NCBI GenBank assembly: GCA_958450365.1
Contig: CAUEEP010000856.1
Span: forward strand, 1-64,000
Origin: Mesorhabditis belari
Taxonomy: Eukaryota; Nematoda; Chromadorea; Rhabditida; Rhabditidae
Direction: 5' to 3'
DNA: 64,000 nt
The notes under the pieces: generated by a model
Told to the model about the DNA's origin: nothing
Database searches by the model: none
The model's input: only the letters and a program-made list of their open reading frames with translations
Shown here: one piece after another, positions 29,940-41,099 of the stretch
How the letters are laid out: the number at the start of each line of letters is the position of its first letter
How positions within the stretch are numbered: position 1 is the stretch's first letter
Translations under genes and position numbers: made by a program

Positions 29940-30092
29940 CGATGTATCGGCGTCTCCGGCACTTTTCGTATCACTAAGTCATCGGTGTCGGGGTGAAGTT
30001 TCTAAAATTACCTTGAATGCACTTAAAAAGGAATGGCGTACCAGATATTGTTCGCACTCAAGATCACCGCTATCACAGATGGGCTCATTTTG
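29940..30092 (-). pseudogene. Ig-like family fragment (exons 13/14)
   Basis: This contains the end of the CEQYL exon, its 41-nt intron and the RKVPETPIH exon, with no other G sequence next to it. It sits between two W/H fragments. Confidence 0.65.
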
Positions 30093-30109
30093 AATGTTTT
30101 TGTCAAATA

Positions 30110-30285
30110 AAGCAAATTTTCAGGAACTTTTGTACTTTTGTACTTTTCATCGTGTCTGGACACATGTACAACATCTCCATTTCTAAGTTAGCTTCAGAAA
30201 TACGAACGTTCAATTGTTGTTCATGATTGTAATGTCGATTTGCTGCTTGGATTCGACGCCCCACCGGGTACTGGATAAAAACAGG
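30110..30285 (+). pseudogene. Family H fragment with internal deletion
   Basis: The YERSIVVH-type exon is joined directly to the final PPGTG and stop by deletion of the intron and the Cys-rich part. Otherwise it matches 18155-18445 in inverted orientation. Confidence 0.45.
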
Positions 30286-31240
30286 GAATAAATAATAAAA
30301 GCTGTGCATTATCTTACATTCAATGTTGTTTTGCTACCTACAAAAAAAACCGTTTTTTGAAACGGCTGCTTAAGCAACGTGTAAAGCGACGAATAGCCAG
30401 AAAAACACAATTGCTGCATAGAAAAAGTAGGTTGACAAGTTTAGCAAATAACCAAAGATAACAGGATCAAGTTGATGTTCCAATTTGTCAGGAATGAAAA
30501 AGAAGCGTTACATCCAAATACCGTCTTTCCTCTAATAGCGCCCCGGGGCACTATTTTTTCGAACGTGCCATTTGGCTGGAGCACTATTTTTGGATCACTA
30601 CACCGCAGGTGTGGACAACCTTTCACTGAGTCCAGAACTGTTCAAATTTTTCTTTTATTACGGGGTCTAAGCTCAGAGAGTTGCGGTTTCGAACTGAGTG
30701 AATTAAATTTCTGGGCTCAAAACCAGTTCTGAGAGCCGTAGATCTACTGAAGGCCGTAGATCTTTTTTGCTTGCATCGAACTGCACCGCATTTTGAGAAA
30801 AACACCAAACTCATGGTAATTAGTAAGTTGAGCTCTATTAGCCCTCCAGCTTTAAGAGATTTGAATTTTTTTGACCCTGATCCTCTTTATGATTTTAGCT
30901 ATTACCCTGTGGTGTATTAACTATAAACTGGGTCAGTCTGCTTCATATTTTGCCAGGAACTTGGCTTTCTGAGCCTGAGCTCTGATCTGATCCTAGATAG
31001 ATAATCTGCTTTAGTTCTGAATATAATAAACTAAAATTATGAAATCAATTTATTCAAGCAATTTGAAATTTAATTTTCAATCACCGTAATGATGGACGTT
31101 TTCCGTAAATACCATGCTCTGCGGTAAATCACGGCAGTAAAATTAAAACGAGCGATCGTTGATTTTCCACATGAAAGTCTTCTTTTAAAAAAGGCTCTTC
31201 CAGCTTGTTATGATTCTTCCATAATATTAAAAGAATATTT
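30286..31240. repeat. Block V: unclassified repeat, inverted relative to 41.1-42.3 kb
   Basis: Shares GATCTACTGAAGGCCGTAGA, CTTAAAGCTGGAGGGCTAAT (reverse complement) and ATCAAGTTGATGTTCCAATT with 41100-42280. The palindrome of 17874 is at about 30535. Open frames of 60-85 codons exist but do not look like conserved exons. Confidence 0.45.
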
Positions 31241-31243
31241 CAG

Positions 31244-32095
31244 CTAGTAGAATGGTTCTTTATTAAATTGAATTCGCAAAGAATTGAGGAAAGAGCTCGC
31301 CAGATCACTGTCATCTTCTAATCTTTCGAAATGACATCCAATTTCAATCTTTTCTAAAAGTTTCGCAAAACAATCAGTACTGAATTGTTCTGAAAGATAG
31401 GAATGTGGAAGTTTTCGGCTTTGAAGACAAATCAATTTTTGTGTCTCTTTTGATGCAAAATCAGTTCGAAGCAAGTAATTCATTTCTCCTTCAAAAATTC
31501 ATTTCTTCTTCAAAAATTCATTTGTTATATTATTCAAAAAGCGAAAATTTCGACGCATTTTCAAAAAGCAATGTTTTACAGGAATTAAAGGAGACTTTTT
31601 GAAAGAGATCCTCAAAATCGTCGGGGTCAAAATCACTCTCGTAATTCCAAATTCGAATGTAAATTTCGATTTTCAAATGGAGATTTTCAAATAAAACCTT
31701 TGCTGTTGGGAAATCTTCAGAAAAATCGAAACTGTAGAGATTGGTGATTTTTGGGAAAAATTTCGTGATCTCAAAAAGCTTTTCCATTTTTTTGAGAAGC
31801 ACGGCTCCAGTTTGATGTGTCAGTTCCATTGTAACATCCCGACAATATGGTATTTGATTCAAAAGTTCACAAATAGACTTCACTACAATCCCACTTGCTT
31901 TCCATTAATTTTTACCATATAATCAAAAATATAAATAGTTGTAACTTCTCCAGAAACAAGGGTCCATTCAAAGCAAAGTTTCGTCCTTGGTGAATCATCG
32001 CTCAAGGTTTGTGAAGATCTTTCAAATTCAATTTTCTCCATTTCTCTCGTAAACAATCCATTCTTCGAAATGAAATATCTAGATTGTTTGTCGAT
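31244..32095 (-). pseudogene. Family F copy F3
   Basis: Inverted F copy with MELTHQTGAVLLKKMEKLFE, FFPKITNLYSFDFSEDF and the second part MNYLLRTDFASKE (31483-31244). It has the same one-base loss after GKQVG as F2. The 3' part ends at a TAG after EPFY, as in F4. Confidence 0.5.
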
Positions 32096-32200
32096 TTGAA
32101 GAAGATTTCATGAACGTAAAATGTATGTAAAATGTATGTCATGTAAAATCACGCAAAGGGTGTTCTCAAAGGATTTCGATCAGAAATGGACACATTTCAG

Positions 32201-32287
32201 CTTTGGGGCGGCGATGGGAAATGGTCGGTCTTTTTTCCATGGGGTTTATCCGTCCCTTTTATCTGCAAAAGAAGCTCTCAATTCTGA
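32201..32287 (+). pseudogene. Orphan last exon of lectin family (L5)
   Basis: The exon follows CACATTTCAG and reads GGDGKWSVFFPWGLSVPFIC, then KRSSQF and TGA. No other lectin exon is attached. The upstream sequence is F3 flank. It keeps the family's Trp at the expected Cys position. Confidence 0.7.
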
Positions 32288-32699
32288 TAATTCTTTGTGT
32301 TCCTTTCTGTGAACAAAAACCAATAAATTCTATTTTATCTATTCTTCTGATAACACACAAACATTTCACTTCATTTCGAAACACAAAAAATGTTTATCAG
32401 TCACAGTTTCAGCTTGTTGTTGTGATTCAAACTCTAATTCATCAAAGATTGAGTAGAGAAGACAACGCTAGACAAGAAATTTGTTGGGCAATAAAGGGAA
32501 AGGAGGGGAAAGCACGATTCGTTTAGTCATCAGTTGATTTCGATTAAGGAATTTGAGTCGGCAAACAATGAGTTAACGACTCAATCGCATCAGGAATTCT
32601 TTTTTGGAAAAAGAAACGCTTATTCTCTCAAGAAAGGATGAAGAGCCTTCGATAGTGACAGTTTCAAGCAACAAAAAAAAACAAAAACAGCGGCTTTTT

Positions 32700-32876
32700 C
32701 AGGAAACGGAAAATGATAAATCGGACAAATGTGAAGCGCAGGCTTTTGCGCGGGCTACTATGAGGACTACTCCGTTGGAAAGAGCACGACTGAGTGCAAC
32801 GGGGGCGCTTTTTGCGTGTGGGACTTTGGAAATTCTGCATTTAGAATCAAAAGTGAAGGTGACTTTTAATTTACAG
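32700..32876 (+). pseudogene. Second ET-module exon fragment (E2) fused to Q2
   Basis: Homologous to E1 (ENDKSDKCEAQAF) with the frame lost after it. It joins PFK-2 sequence at TTTAATTTACAG (32876). Confidence 0.6.
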
Positions 32877-33452
32877 CTTCTAGCAGCGCAAACAGCTCGC
32901 GAGGTTGCCTCAGCAGGGGCATACGCTGAGTACTGGAAAGCTTTGGATGAGATCGATGCCAGGATTTGCAAGAGACTCACCTATGCAGACACATATAGCA
33001 GAAGGGTAAGTGAAAAGCGGTGAATGATAGCGCCTAGCCAACTACTCCATTCAGATATCCAAGACAGTCCGAAGATAGAGCCCGTGACAAGCACCACTCT
33101 CGGTACCCATAAGGTAAAAGTTACGAAGACGTGGTCTCCAGATTGGAGCCGGTGATCATGAATTTGGAAAGACAAGGATTTTAAAAAGGGTACAAATGTG
33201 AGTTTTCAGACCGATGTACTGGTCGTTGGGCATCAAGTAATCTTGCGCTGTATTCTCGGTTATATCTAGGATCGACCGTTGATGGAGTTGCCTTATTTGC
33301 ACTGTCCGCCTCATTCACTCGTTAAGCTCACCCCTCGCGCATATCATTGCGATTCGAACATCTACAAGCATGCTAAGCAAAGTGGAAAGTTGAGTGAACG
33401 AGATCCAGAGTACTGTAAGGTTAGCTTCTTGTTGTATTACAGGCTGTTTTGA
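32877..33452 (+). pseudogene. PFK-2/FBPase-2 fragment (Q2)
   Basis: Exon A 32877-33005 (AYAEYWKALDEIDARICKRL), exon B 33055-33174 with the same TAA after RYP, and exon C 33210-33452 (VLVVGHQVILRCILGYI, then TAG, then DRPLMELPYLHCPPHSLVKL). Exon C is followed by the natural-looking tail CKVSFLLYYRLF and TGA. Further damage: the donor after exon B has changed from GT to GA. Its 3' end faces G5 at a distance of 92 bp. Confidence 0.85.
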
Positions 33453-33544
33453 GACATTTATTGACCACGACAAACAAAGAAAACCAAAGACAGAGTTTCA
33501 TGAATTCCATGAAACAAATATTGATATACAGTAATAAGTACATT

Positions 33545-36146
33545 TTAGGGGCACATCTTTGTTTCGATCACATAGGTGCCAACAATATCCGAATACGATC
33601 CATTTCCCTCCTTTTCTCCCGAGTGTTTGTATCTAAAAGAGATTTTTTTAACAGCTCCATCATCTCTTATTTTATCGCAAGCTCAATTCCAAAAGAAATC
33701 TTGTGAATCAAAGTTAGAATAATCTCAGAATTCTCACTTAAAACAAGCCCTCCACTCGTTTTTCAAGGTGAATTTCTTTCGGTTGAATTGTTCTCCGGGG
33801 ATGTCCAATGAGGGAAAGATTACCTAAAGAGAAATTGAGACAAAGGCTTGAGTCGAACTGATGAACAGGCTATTCAAGTAGGTAAAACAAACTTGTTCAT
33901 AAAAATTGTCAATCTTACGAACACTCCCCGATCGTTCTCTCGGTCCCCAATCGGTCTTCACTGGTTGATCCATGATCATCGTCATCACAGTTGAACTAAA
34001 ACGCCGTTTACCCATTTTAAGTATGAATTTTCGCAAACAATTCTTACCTTTGCAATCTCAAAAATGCCGTTTCTTTTCCTCCAGAAAGCCCGAAAATGCT
34101 ATCCAATCGGGACATCCACCTAAACCACTTTTCTTAAGTCAGCTTAAAACTCAGTAAAAGGTACCTCGATACTTCAAGAAGAGTATTTTGCGAGTTCGTT
34201 TTCTCTTTACCATCGACGAGCTGCAAAACACAGTGTCCTAAATAATTTTAAACTTTTAAAATTCATCGAAACACCCCCACCCTCTCGGTGTTGATGTGTT
34301 CTTCCCGAATCGCATCTACTCCATGGCTCCCATCGAAAAGCCAACGCCACATACGTGTAAAATCTTTTCTAAAACGTAAATATTAATTCTAAAAATGTGA
34401 AATTTAAGGTATTTAATTAGCTATCTTCATTAAAATTTGAAAAAAAACTAGCATCGTTGAACGATCGTTTGAGAACATGCAGATGTATCGGCGTCTCCGG
34501 CACTTTTCGTATCACTAAGTCGTCGGTGTCGGGGTGAAGTTTCTAAAATTACCTTGAATGCACTTAAAAAGAAATGGATTGCCAAATATTGTTCGCACTC
34601 AAGATCACCGCTATCACAGATAGCCTCATTTTCGCGTTTATAGATCATGGGATGCCAGTTGAATTTCCATTGAGTATCCGGGTACATCTAGATTTTAATA
34701 GGGTGCGCTAATATTCAGTGTGGCTGAATGGAAAATCGGGCACTTAATTCCATAAAATTTACTTTAATATTCTTAATCACTTACATAAATCGGTTTCCCG
34801 CAATCATTGCCACATTGAAATGAAGGCGGTAATGAAGCCTTTTTATCAGACGATTCACTGACCATTTTGCCTAAAATGTGTAAGTTTAGAAAGAATTGTT
34901 AAAATTGACCCATATCCGGACTAAGTGGAACACGATTCTTCAAATTGGCATCATCCAAGCAATTGACTCGATTGATCGGCGTCATTGCGTGAAGAATATA
35001 GAAATAACGGACCTAAACAAAAGTTTAAGGGTAAAAGTTTAATTGCCGCTGTGAAAGTATACCAAATGCAACGCAGTGTCGTCGTAGCAAAAATACACAC
35101 CAGCCGCCCTTGCTTCAGACTAAAAATCAAGACAAACTTACGGCTAAACCACACATAAACTTACATTATGAATTTGTAAAGTTTTTCCAATTTGCTCGAA
35201 CGTTTGTCGTCGGATATGGGGCAAAAATCCGTGCTCTGTGGCCTGATCTCTAAAAAAACAAATTTTTTTTAAACAAACAAGGCAATAAATACCTTATGTT
35301 TTAACAAAAACAAGAAACGCACCGATTTCCGGGCATGTTAGACGGATCAGAATCCTCTGATCCATAGATTTCGTTCGGGCTTGTATTGATCTCGGAGTTG
35401 AGTAGTAGAAATTGCACGCCAACATCCGCGTGTTGCAACTTCTAAATGTGGCAACAATAGCAGAAAATCGAAAAGAATTGTACCTTATTCTTCTGGTAAT
35501 GATCGAAAAAGTCGTACACTTTTGCGGCCCAACCCCACATTTTGATCTTCCCATTTGAATCGAGACCTCTAAAATTCGAACAGAACATTTTATTTAGATC
35601 CTATCCAGTCGAAACTAACGGCTGACAAACATTGCACGTGAAAGAAATATTATCGCCAGGCCAGTAATAGATCTGTTTTACCTAAAAAAACCTTTATTGT
35701 TTATACAAAGTTTATATTAACCTTCATTGGAAGGCCATTCTCACTACATTCAGCCACTTCGGCGCCTTGGAAATCAAAATGAATATCCCTAAAATTAAAT
35801 TTTGTAATTTAGCAAAAGTAAAGGAATTGCTAATTTTTATAGTACACCACTGCATAAGTTCATTTTACGCTAAAAACTTAACTCAAGCCAGTAACAAGAT
35901 GGAAATCCATTTATTTCTTGAAACCACAAACCTCCATAATCTCTTTCTGACTTACTTCAAAGTACGACGATCACGAGACAGAATTTCATCTCGATCATTC
36001 GGAGATCTGAAGGGTTGAAAATATGGCTATTTGAAGGGAAAAGAATACGTGAATTGATCCAATTTATCGCTTTGTTGAATCGACGAAGAAATTTGATAGA
36101 AAAGGAGGAGAGTCGTGATGAATAGACTGATGGCCATCACACCCAT
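33545..36146 (-). CDS. Ig-like secreted protein with lectin-type leader (G5)
   Basis: This gene combines a lectin-family signal exon (36146-36049, MGVMAISLFITTLLLFYQIS) and a short second exon (36006-35956, SPNDRDEILSRDRRTLK) with the Ig-like body. Exon 2 ends in phase 2 at GTAAGT and joins the body exon beginning GGATATTCATTTTG (about 35790) in frame. From there the exons match G2 to the stop at 33545 (VIETKMCP), about 507 codons in all. I found no stop or frameshift in the exons checked. Differences from G2 include SNMPGNR for SYMPGNR and NCLDDAN for NWMDDAN. A leftover exon tail (GGLWFQEINGFPSCYWLE) lies unused between the two parts. As in all copies, the exon 14/15 donor is non-GT. Confidence 0.6.
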
Positions 36147-36189
36147 TCTGATCAATTGGTTATTTCGCTTTGAATTAGGGGAAATGGGA

Positions 36190-36430
36190 AGAACGAATAG
36201 AGCGACGATGCCGAAGTGCCAAAGCCAAAGTTTTGACGGCCCAACGGGCAGAAATGACTGTTTTGACGGGCAGAATCGAAGTTTTTGAAGGCCCCAGCGG
36301 CCTGAATCACTGTTTAGACGGCCGGAAGGACAAGAATGACTGTTTCGACGACTTGAAGGGCTGGAATCGAAACTTTTGAAGGCCCGAGCCTGAATCACTG
36401 TTTTGACGACCTGAAGGGCCTGAATCGATT
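36190..36430 (-). repeat. GC-rich minisatellite upstream of G5
   Basis: Inverted copy of the leader-module array described at 4750-5000. The TATA-like motif is altered here (TTATCTAAATAG near 36545). Confidence 0.7.
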
Positions 36431-36619
36431 TAAAAATTGAAAGTAACCACATTTAAACATGTGGCTTATAGAAAAACTGTGTAATTGATGTTGAATTCAG
36501 CTCACAATCGGTGGCTTTTAAGTCTTTCAACTCTAATTTCATCTATTTATCTAAATAGTGAACTGGTGAGCACATAGCTGAATGCAGGAGACAAAATTTT
36601 TAATGGTTAACGCTGCACC

Positions 36620-36974
36620 TACAAAGGGAAAGACGGCTTGGCTTTTGGCCCGACTTGGCTTGGCCTAAAATTTTTTCGTACTGCACGAGCTGCAAAATTG
36701 TTTTTTTTAATGTCTACATGATAAGGTGCTAAAATAGATGAGGTTTAGGTAATTAAGTAAAAAATTTGGGCACAAAACTTGAAGTCAACCTAAATGATTC
36801 CTTGTCAGAATTCAATTTGCTTTAGAACTTTGCACCACCCAATCCCATCCACGTTGTCACAATGTACACCATCTCAAATTTGCCCATCACGCCAATTTCA
36901 TTTATTTATTCACCAAAAAAGGTTCACATGATCAGAAAAGAGAAACAAACGAGAGAATTTATGGGATCGATGGT
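36620..36974 (+). repeat. Block W copy
   Basis: Same block as 18460-18960 and, inverted, 38660-39060, with the TTGGCTTGGCC half of the inverted repeat near 36637. Confidence 0.45.
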
Positions 36975-37330
36975 GTGTCATGTGACGTGAATGAAGAGAT
37001 GTTGTCTCGTCAGAAGGAGACAAAGAAGAGAGGAGGGAGAGAGGAAGAGACGAGCAACACGAATCCCATCATCAAGACCGTCAATAGCCATGGCTTCAAC
37101 GTGGAGGCACCGCCCGATTCAACCTTGCGGTCCTCGGGTGACTGCGTTGACTTCGGCTGCGGCTAAAGGACAAAAAACAGATCATAGTGGCAACTTGAAT
37201 GGCTTTTGAAAATCTTGATAAGTACAAATGGTGAAAAATTATATTTAACAGAAGACCCAATCTGCCTATTTTTCCTCCATTCTATTTTGTGCCCAGATGC
37301 AGGATCCCCTGATATTCAAGAGCTCCTCAA
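36975..37330 (+). other. Possible gene part J, unresolved frame
   Basis: A 63-codon frame (MSCDVNEEMLSRQKETKKRG onward, ending SSGDCVDFGCG) overlaps another that ends TALTSAAAKGQKTDHSGNLN. The region 37100-37330 recurs inverted at 62330-62540. There the first frame is interrupted upstream but DCVDFGFG and a stop are kept, and the second keeps TALTSASAKGQK. Conservation does not decide between frames. Function unknown. Confidence 0.3.
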
Positions 37331-37594
37331 AAGTGAATGTTTTTGATGGATTTTCATCCGCTTTCCGATGTAATCAAGTCTTCTAGCCTATCACTATTAT
37401 TTGAAAGCATTCGAGAATCTTTAAATCCTTCCATCATCAACACCGTCAATTTAAAAATTAAATTTGAAATTTGAAAATGTAAACAATTTAAAAAGTTAAA
37501 GCGGATGAAAATCCATCAAAATTTTCTTATCCAAAAGTTGGAAAACCGGCAAAATGAAAAACTTCGTTTAGAAGGAGCTCTTCTATTGGAATGT

Positions 37595-38315
37595 TTACGC
37601 TGTTTTATCTACCAAATCCCTTACCATATTGCACATCTCCGTATCGCAACACATCATCGGTCGATCCCTGCCCTCTGCGTCCCGTCCACCCTCAATTCGC
37701 ACGTTCAGCTTTTGATTCTAAATGCAGAATTTGCAAATTCCCACACGCAGAAAGCGCCTACCTTACACTCATTTGTGCATTTCCCAACAGAGTAGTCGTC
37801 GTAGTAACCCGCGCAAAAAGACTCCACTCCGTCCGCTTCACATTTGTCCGATTCGTCATTTTCGCTTTCCTGAATCGAGCATTTCACAGCTTTTTGAAAC
37901 AACAAACAAACAAAATTTCCAAATAAACCCACCCTAAGGTGACAATTGAAAGGCTTCGGCTTGTTGCAGCTATCCGTGTCACAACAATCTGCAGTGCCGA
38001 TTCCCTCGTAGAAGTTTGCACCAACCTTCTAAACACAAACAACTCTCTCAACGTTTATAGCCAAAGGGTTACCGGGCAATGCCAGCATCCATAGGACACT
38101 TTCCCCGATTTAAACGTGAACGTGACACAATGCGGTTTGTTTTTGGAACAACTTCTCTCGTCCGGTCCTCCATACTCCGGCTTGGTCCAATTTGCGCCGT
38201 AATGGTAACTCGTAACGTAGCATGTGCGCTCTGCGGGAATTTCGTCCGAATTGCTCGACGAAAGAGCAACAGTCACAGTCACCATCAACATCATCGCCAC
38301 CAAAAGTTTTCGCAT
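37595..38315 (-). CDS. Secreted protein with two ET modules, intact
   Basis: Exon 1 (38315 to about 38067) has a signal peptide (MRKLLVAMMLMVTVTVALSS) and the first Cys-rich module: ERTCYVTSYHYG, SCSKNKPHCVTFTFKSGK, YGCWHCP. A 44-nt intron follows. Exon 2 ends the first module with TADCCDTDSCNKPKPFNC. After a second intron the next module reads SDKCEADGVESFCAGYYDDY and SVGKCTNECK. A third intron (44 nt) leads to RPMMCCDTEMCNM and a stop at 37595. Splicing the last GTAAGG would give a short alternative end. The CC-D-T-x-x-C-N endings and spacing match the nematode ET module, whose role is unknown. Fragments of this gene are the E copies throughout the window. Confidence 0.7.
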
Positions 38316-38319
38316 CGCT

Positions 38320-38660
38320 AAATTGTTTTTCTATAGAATGTAGATGAAAGGAGAAACCAGAAAGAAAACTTATTGCTAATCTATGCTATACAAAACTCTA
38401 GATTGGATTTGGAATTGGGCGAAAAACGATATTTAAGAAGATGAAAGAAACTACTTCCTCTCAAAATATAGAAAGTCTATTTTGAGTTAGTACGCGTGTC
38501 TCAAACGTGTCTTTGAGAAGTGGATCAGTTCGCGAAACAAAAAAGAACGATTCACAAAGCAAGAATTTGTGAAGCGAAAGTGGGTTCTGACAAATGTTTT
38601 GTACAAAAAGGATCCTATCAGAGAATTTAATCGGCTGCAATCACCCCCCAACATCTCTTC
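38320..38660. promoter_or_regulatory. Upstream region of ET gene, shared with gene K
   Basis: The sequence just upstream of the ET start (TTGTTTTTCTATAGAATGTA, AGATGAAAGGAGAAA and the ACGCG unit near 38490) matches, inverted, the region upstream of gene K. This suggests a common promoter or 5' UTR copied with the leader exon. Confidence 0.35.
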
Positions 38661-39225
38661 ATTCACGTCACATGACACACCATCGATGCAATAAATTCTC
38701 TCGTTTGTTTTTCTTTTCTGATCGTGTGAACTTTCTTTGGGGAATAAATAAATGAAATTGGCGTGATGGACAAATTTGAGATTGTGTACATTGTGACAAC
38801 GTGGATGGGATTGGGTGGTGCAAAGTTTTAAAGGAAATTGAACTCTGACAAGGAATCATTTAGGTTGACTTTAAGTTTTGTGCCCAGGTTTTTTACTTGC
38901 TTATCTAAACCTCATCTATTTTAGCACCTTATTATGTAGAAATTAAAAAAAAAACAATTTTGCAGCTCGTGCACTCCGAAAAAATTTTAGGCCAAGCCAA
39001 CGTTTGGATTTGGCTTGGCCTGAAACTTCGGGCCTAGGAACAGCCCTGGCTGGGATGAATGTTTTTGCCAAATAAAGCAAATTTTCAAGAACTTGTGTAC
39101 AAAGAACATTTATTGACCACGACAAACAAAGAAAGCAAAAGACAGAGTTCCATGAGTTCTTTTAAACAAACATTGATATACAGTAATAAATACATTTTAG
39201 GGGCACATCTTTGTTTCGATCACAT
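38661..39225 (-). repeat. Block W copy and PFK-2/Ig-like 3' flank
   Basis: Contains the inverted repeat near 38990. At 39105-39225 it carries a copy of the sequence that lies between PFK-2 and Ig-like 3' ends (TTATTGACCACGACAAACAA). Confidence 0.45.
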
Positions 39226-39322
39226 GACTCCATACTCCATGACTCCCATCGAAAAGCCAACGACACATCCGTGTAAAATCTTTTCTAAAACGTAAATATT
39301 AATTCTAAAAATGTGAATTGTA
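39226..39322 (-). pseudogene. 97-bp Ig-like gene fragment
   Basis: Matches the 5' part of the G exon with CATCGAAAAGCCAACG and its upstream intron. It is inserted between the W/PFK flank and the F4 upstream region. A small CATGACTCCATACTCCATGA duplication marks its left edge. Confidence 0.55.
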
Positions 39323-39592
39323 AGATTAGATTGGTCATTTGAAGTTGGCTATAAATTGGTCTATATTGCCGCCATTTTGACTCTCCATCTTCCTGTCTTT
39401 GAAGAAAACCGAAGACAAAAGTTTATTCAAATCTTCTAAAGATCATTCTATAAAGAATTATTTGCTTTCTCTAATCACGCAAATTTTAATTATTTCCAAA
39501 AGTTCTAAGGAGAAGTGTTATCAACTTCAAGTTGCCAAATTAATATTGGGTTGGTGAGTTGAAAGCTCGACAAACAATCTAGATATTTTATT

Positions 39593-40929
39593 TTGAAGAA
39601 TGGATTGTTTACGAGAAAAATGCAGAAAATTGAATTTGGTAGATCTTTACAAACCTTGAGCGATGATTCACCAAGGAATAAACTTTGCTTTGAATTCAGC
39701 CTTGTTTCTGGAGAAGTTACAACGATTTATATTTTTGATGATATGGTAAGAAATAACGGAAAGCAAGTGGCAATTACGGTGAAATCTATTTGGGAACTTT
39801 TGAATCAAATGCGATATTGTCTAGATGTTACAATGGAACTGACACATCAAACTGGAGCCGTGCTTGTCAGAAAAATGAAAAAGCTTTTTGAGATCACCAA
39901 ATTTTTCCCAAAAATCACCAATCTCTACAGTTTCGATTTTTCCGGAAATTTCCTGACAGCAAAGGTTTTATTTGAAAATCTGCATTTGAAAATAGAAATT
40001 TACATTCGAATTTGGAATTACGAGAGTGATTTTGACCCCGACGATTTTGAGGATTTCTTGAGGATCACATTACTCCATACTCCATGACTCCCATCGAAAA
40101 GCCAACGCCACATACGTGTAAAATCTTTTCTAAAACGTAAATATTAATTCTAAAAATGTGAAATTTAAGGCATTTAATTAGCTATCTTCATTAAAATTTG
40201 AAAAAAACTAGCATCGTTGAACGATCGTTTGAGAACATGCAGATGTATCGGCGTCTCCGGCACTTTTCGTATCACTAAGTCGTCGGTGTCGGGGTGAAGT
40301 TTCTAAAATTATCTTGAATGCACTTAGAAAGGAATGGATTACCAAATATTGGTCGCGCTCAAGATCACCGCTATCACAGATAGCCTCATTTTCGCGTTTA
40401 TAGATCATGGGATGCCAGTTGAATTTCCATTGAGTATCCGGGTACATCTAGATTTTAATAGGGTGCGGTAATATTCAGTGTGGCATTTGGAATTTACATT
40501 CGAATTTGGAATAGCAAGAGTAATTTTGCGCCCAACGATTTCGAGGAACTCTTTCAAAAAGTCTCCTTTAATTCCTGTATAACATTGCTTTTTGAAAATG
40601 CGTCAAGCATTTCCGTTTTTGGTTTTTTAAAGACAAAACCTCAAAATATTATCCATTTGAGTTGAACAAATAAAATTTTTGAAGAAGAAATGAATTACTT
40701 GCTTCGAACTGATTTTGCATCAAAAGAAACGCAAAAATTGATTTGTCTTCAAAGCCGAAAACTTCCACATTCCGATCTTTCAGAACAATTCAGTACTGAT
40801 TGTTTTGCGAAACTTTTAGAAAAGATTGAAATTGGATGTCATTTCGAAAGATTAGAAGATGACAGTGATCTGGCGAGCTCTTTCCTCAATTCTTTGCGAA
40901 TTCAATTTAATAAAGAACCATTCTACTAG
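39593..40929 (+). pseudogene. Family F copy F4, best preserved but interrupted
   Basis: A 160-codon open frame (KNKLCFEFSLVSGEV, MELTHQTGAVLVRKMKKLFE, FFPKITNLYSFDFSGNF) is unbroken at the place where F2 and F3 lack a base. It is then interrupted after YESDFDPDDFEDF by a 400-bp Ig-like fragment. F sequence resumes with a diverged duplicate of the same exon part (about 40490-40550). The second part (MNYLLRTDFASKE, 40690-40929) is open up to a TAG after EPFY. Confidence 0.5.
40082..40485 (-). pseudogene. Ig-like fragment inserted in F4
   Basis: Contains G exon 13 (YPDTQWKFNWHPMIYKRENE) and exon 14 (RKVPETPIHLHVLKRSFND) plus flanking introns, and the 5' edge of exon 15. The flanks are duplicate F sequence, so this is an insertion rather than an ancestral arrangement. 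Confidence 0.7.
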
Positions 40930-41099
40930 CTGAAATATTCTTTTAATATTATGGAAGAATCATAACAAGCTGGAAGAGCCTTTTTTAAAAGAAGACTTTC
41001 ATGTGGAAAATCAACGATCGCTCGTTTTAATTTTACTGCCGTGATTTACCGCAGAGCATGGTATTTACGGAAAACGTCCATCATTACGGTGATTGAAAA

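Noticed and set aside
37591..37926. A 111-codon plus-strand frame opposite the ET gene
   Set aside because: It is the complement of the Cys-rich exons, which have a signal peptide, phased introns and conserved Cys motifs on the minus strand.
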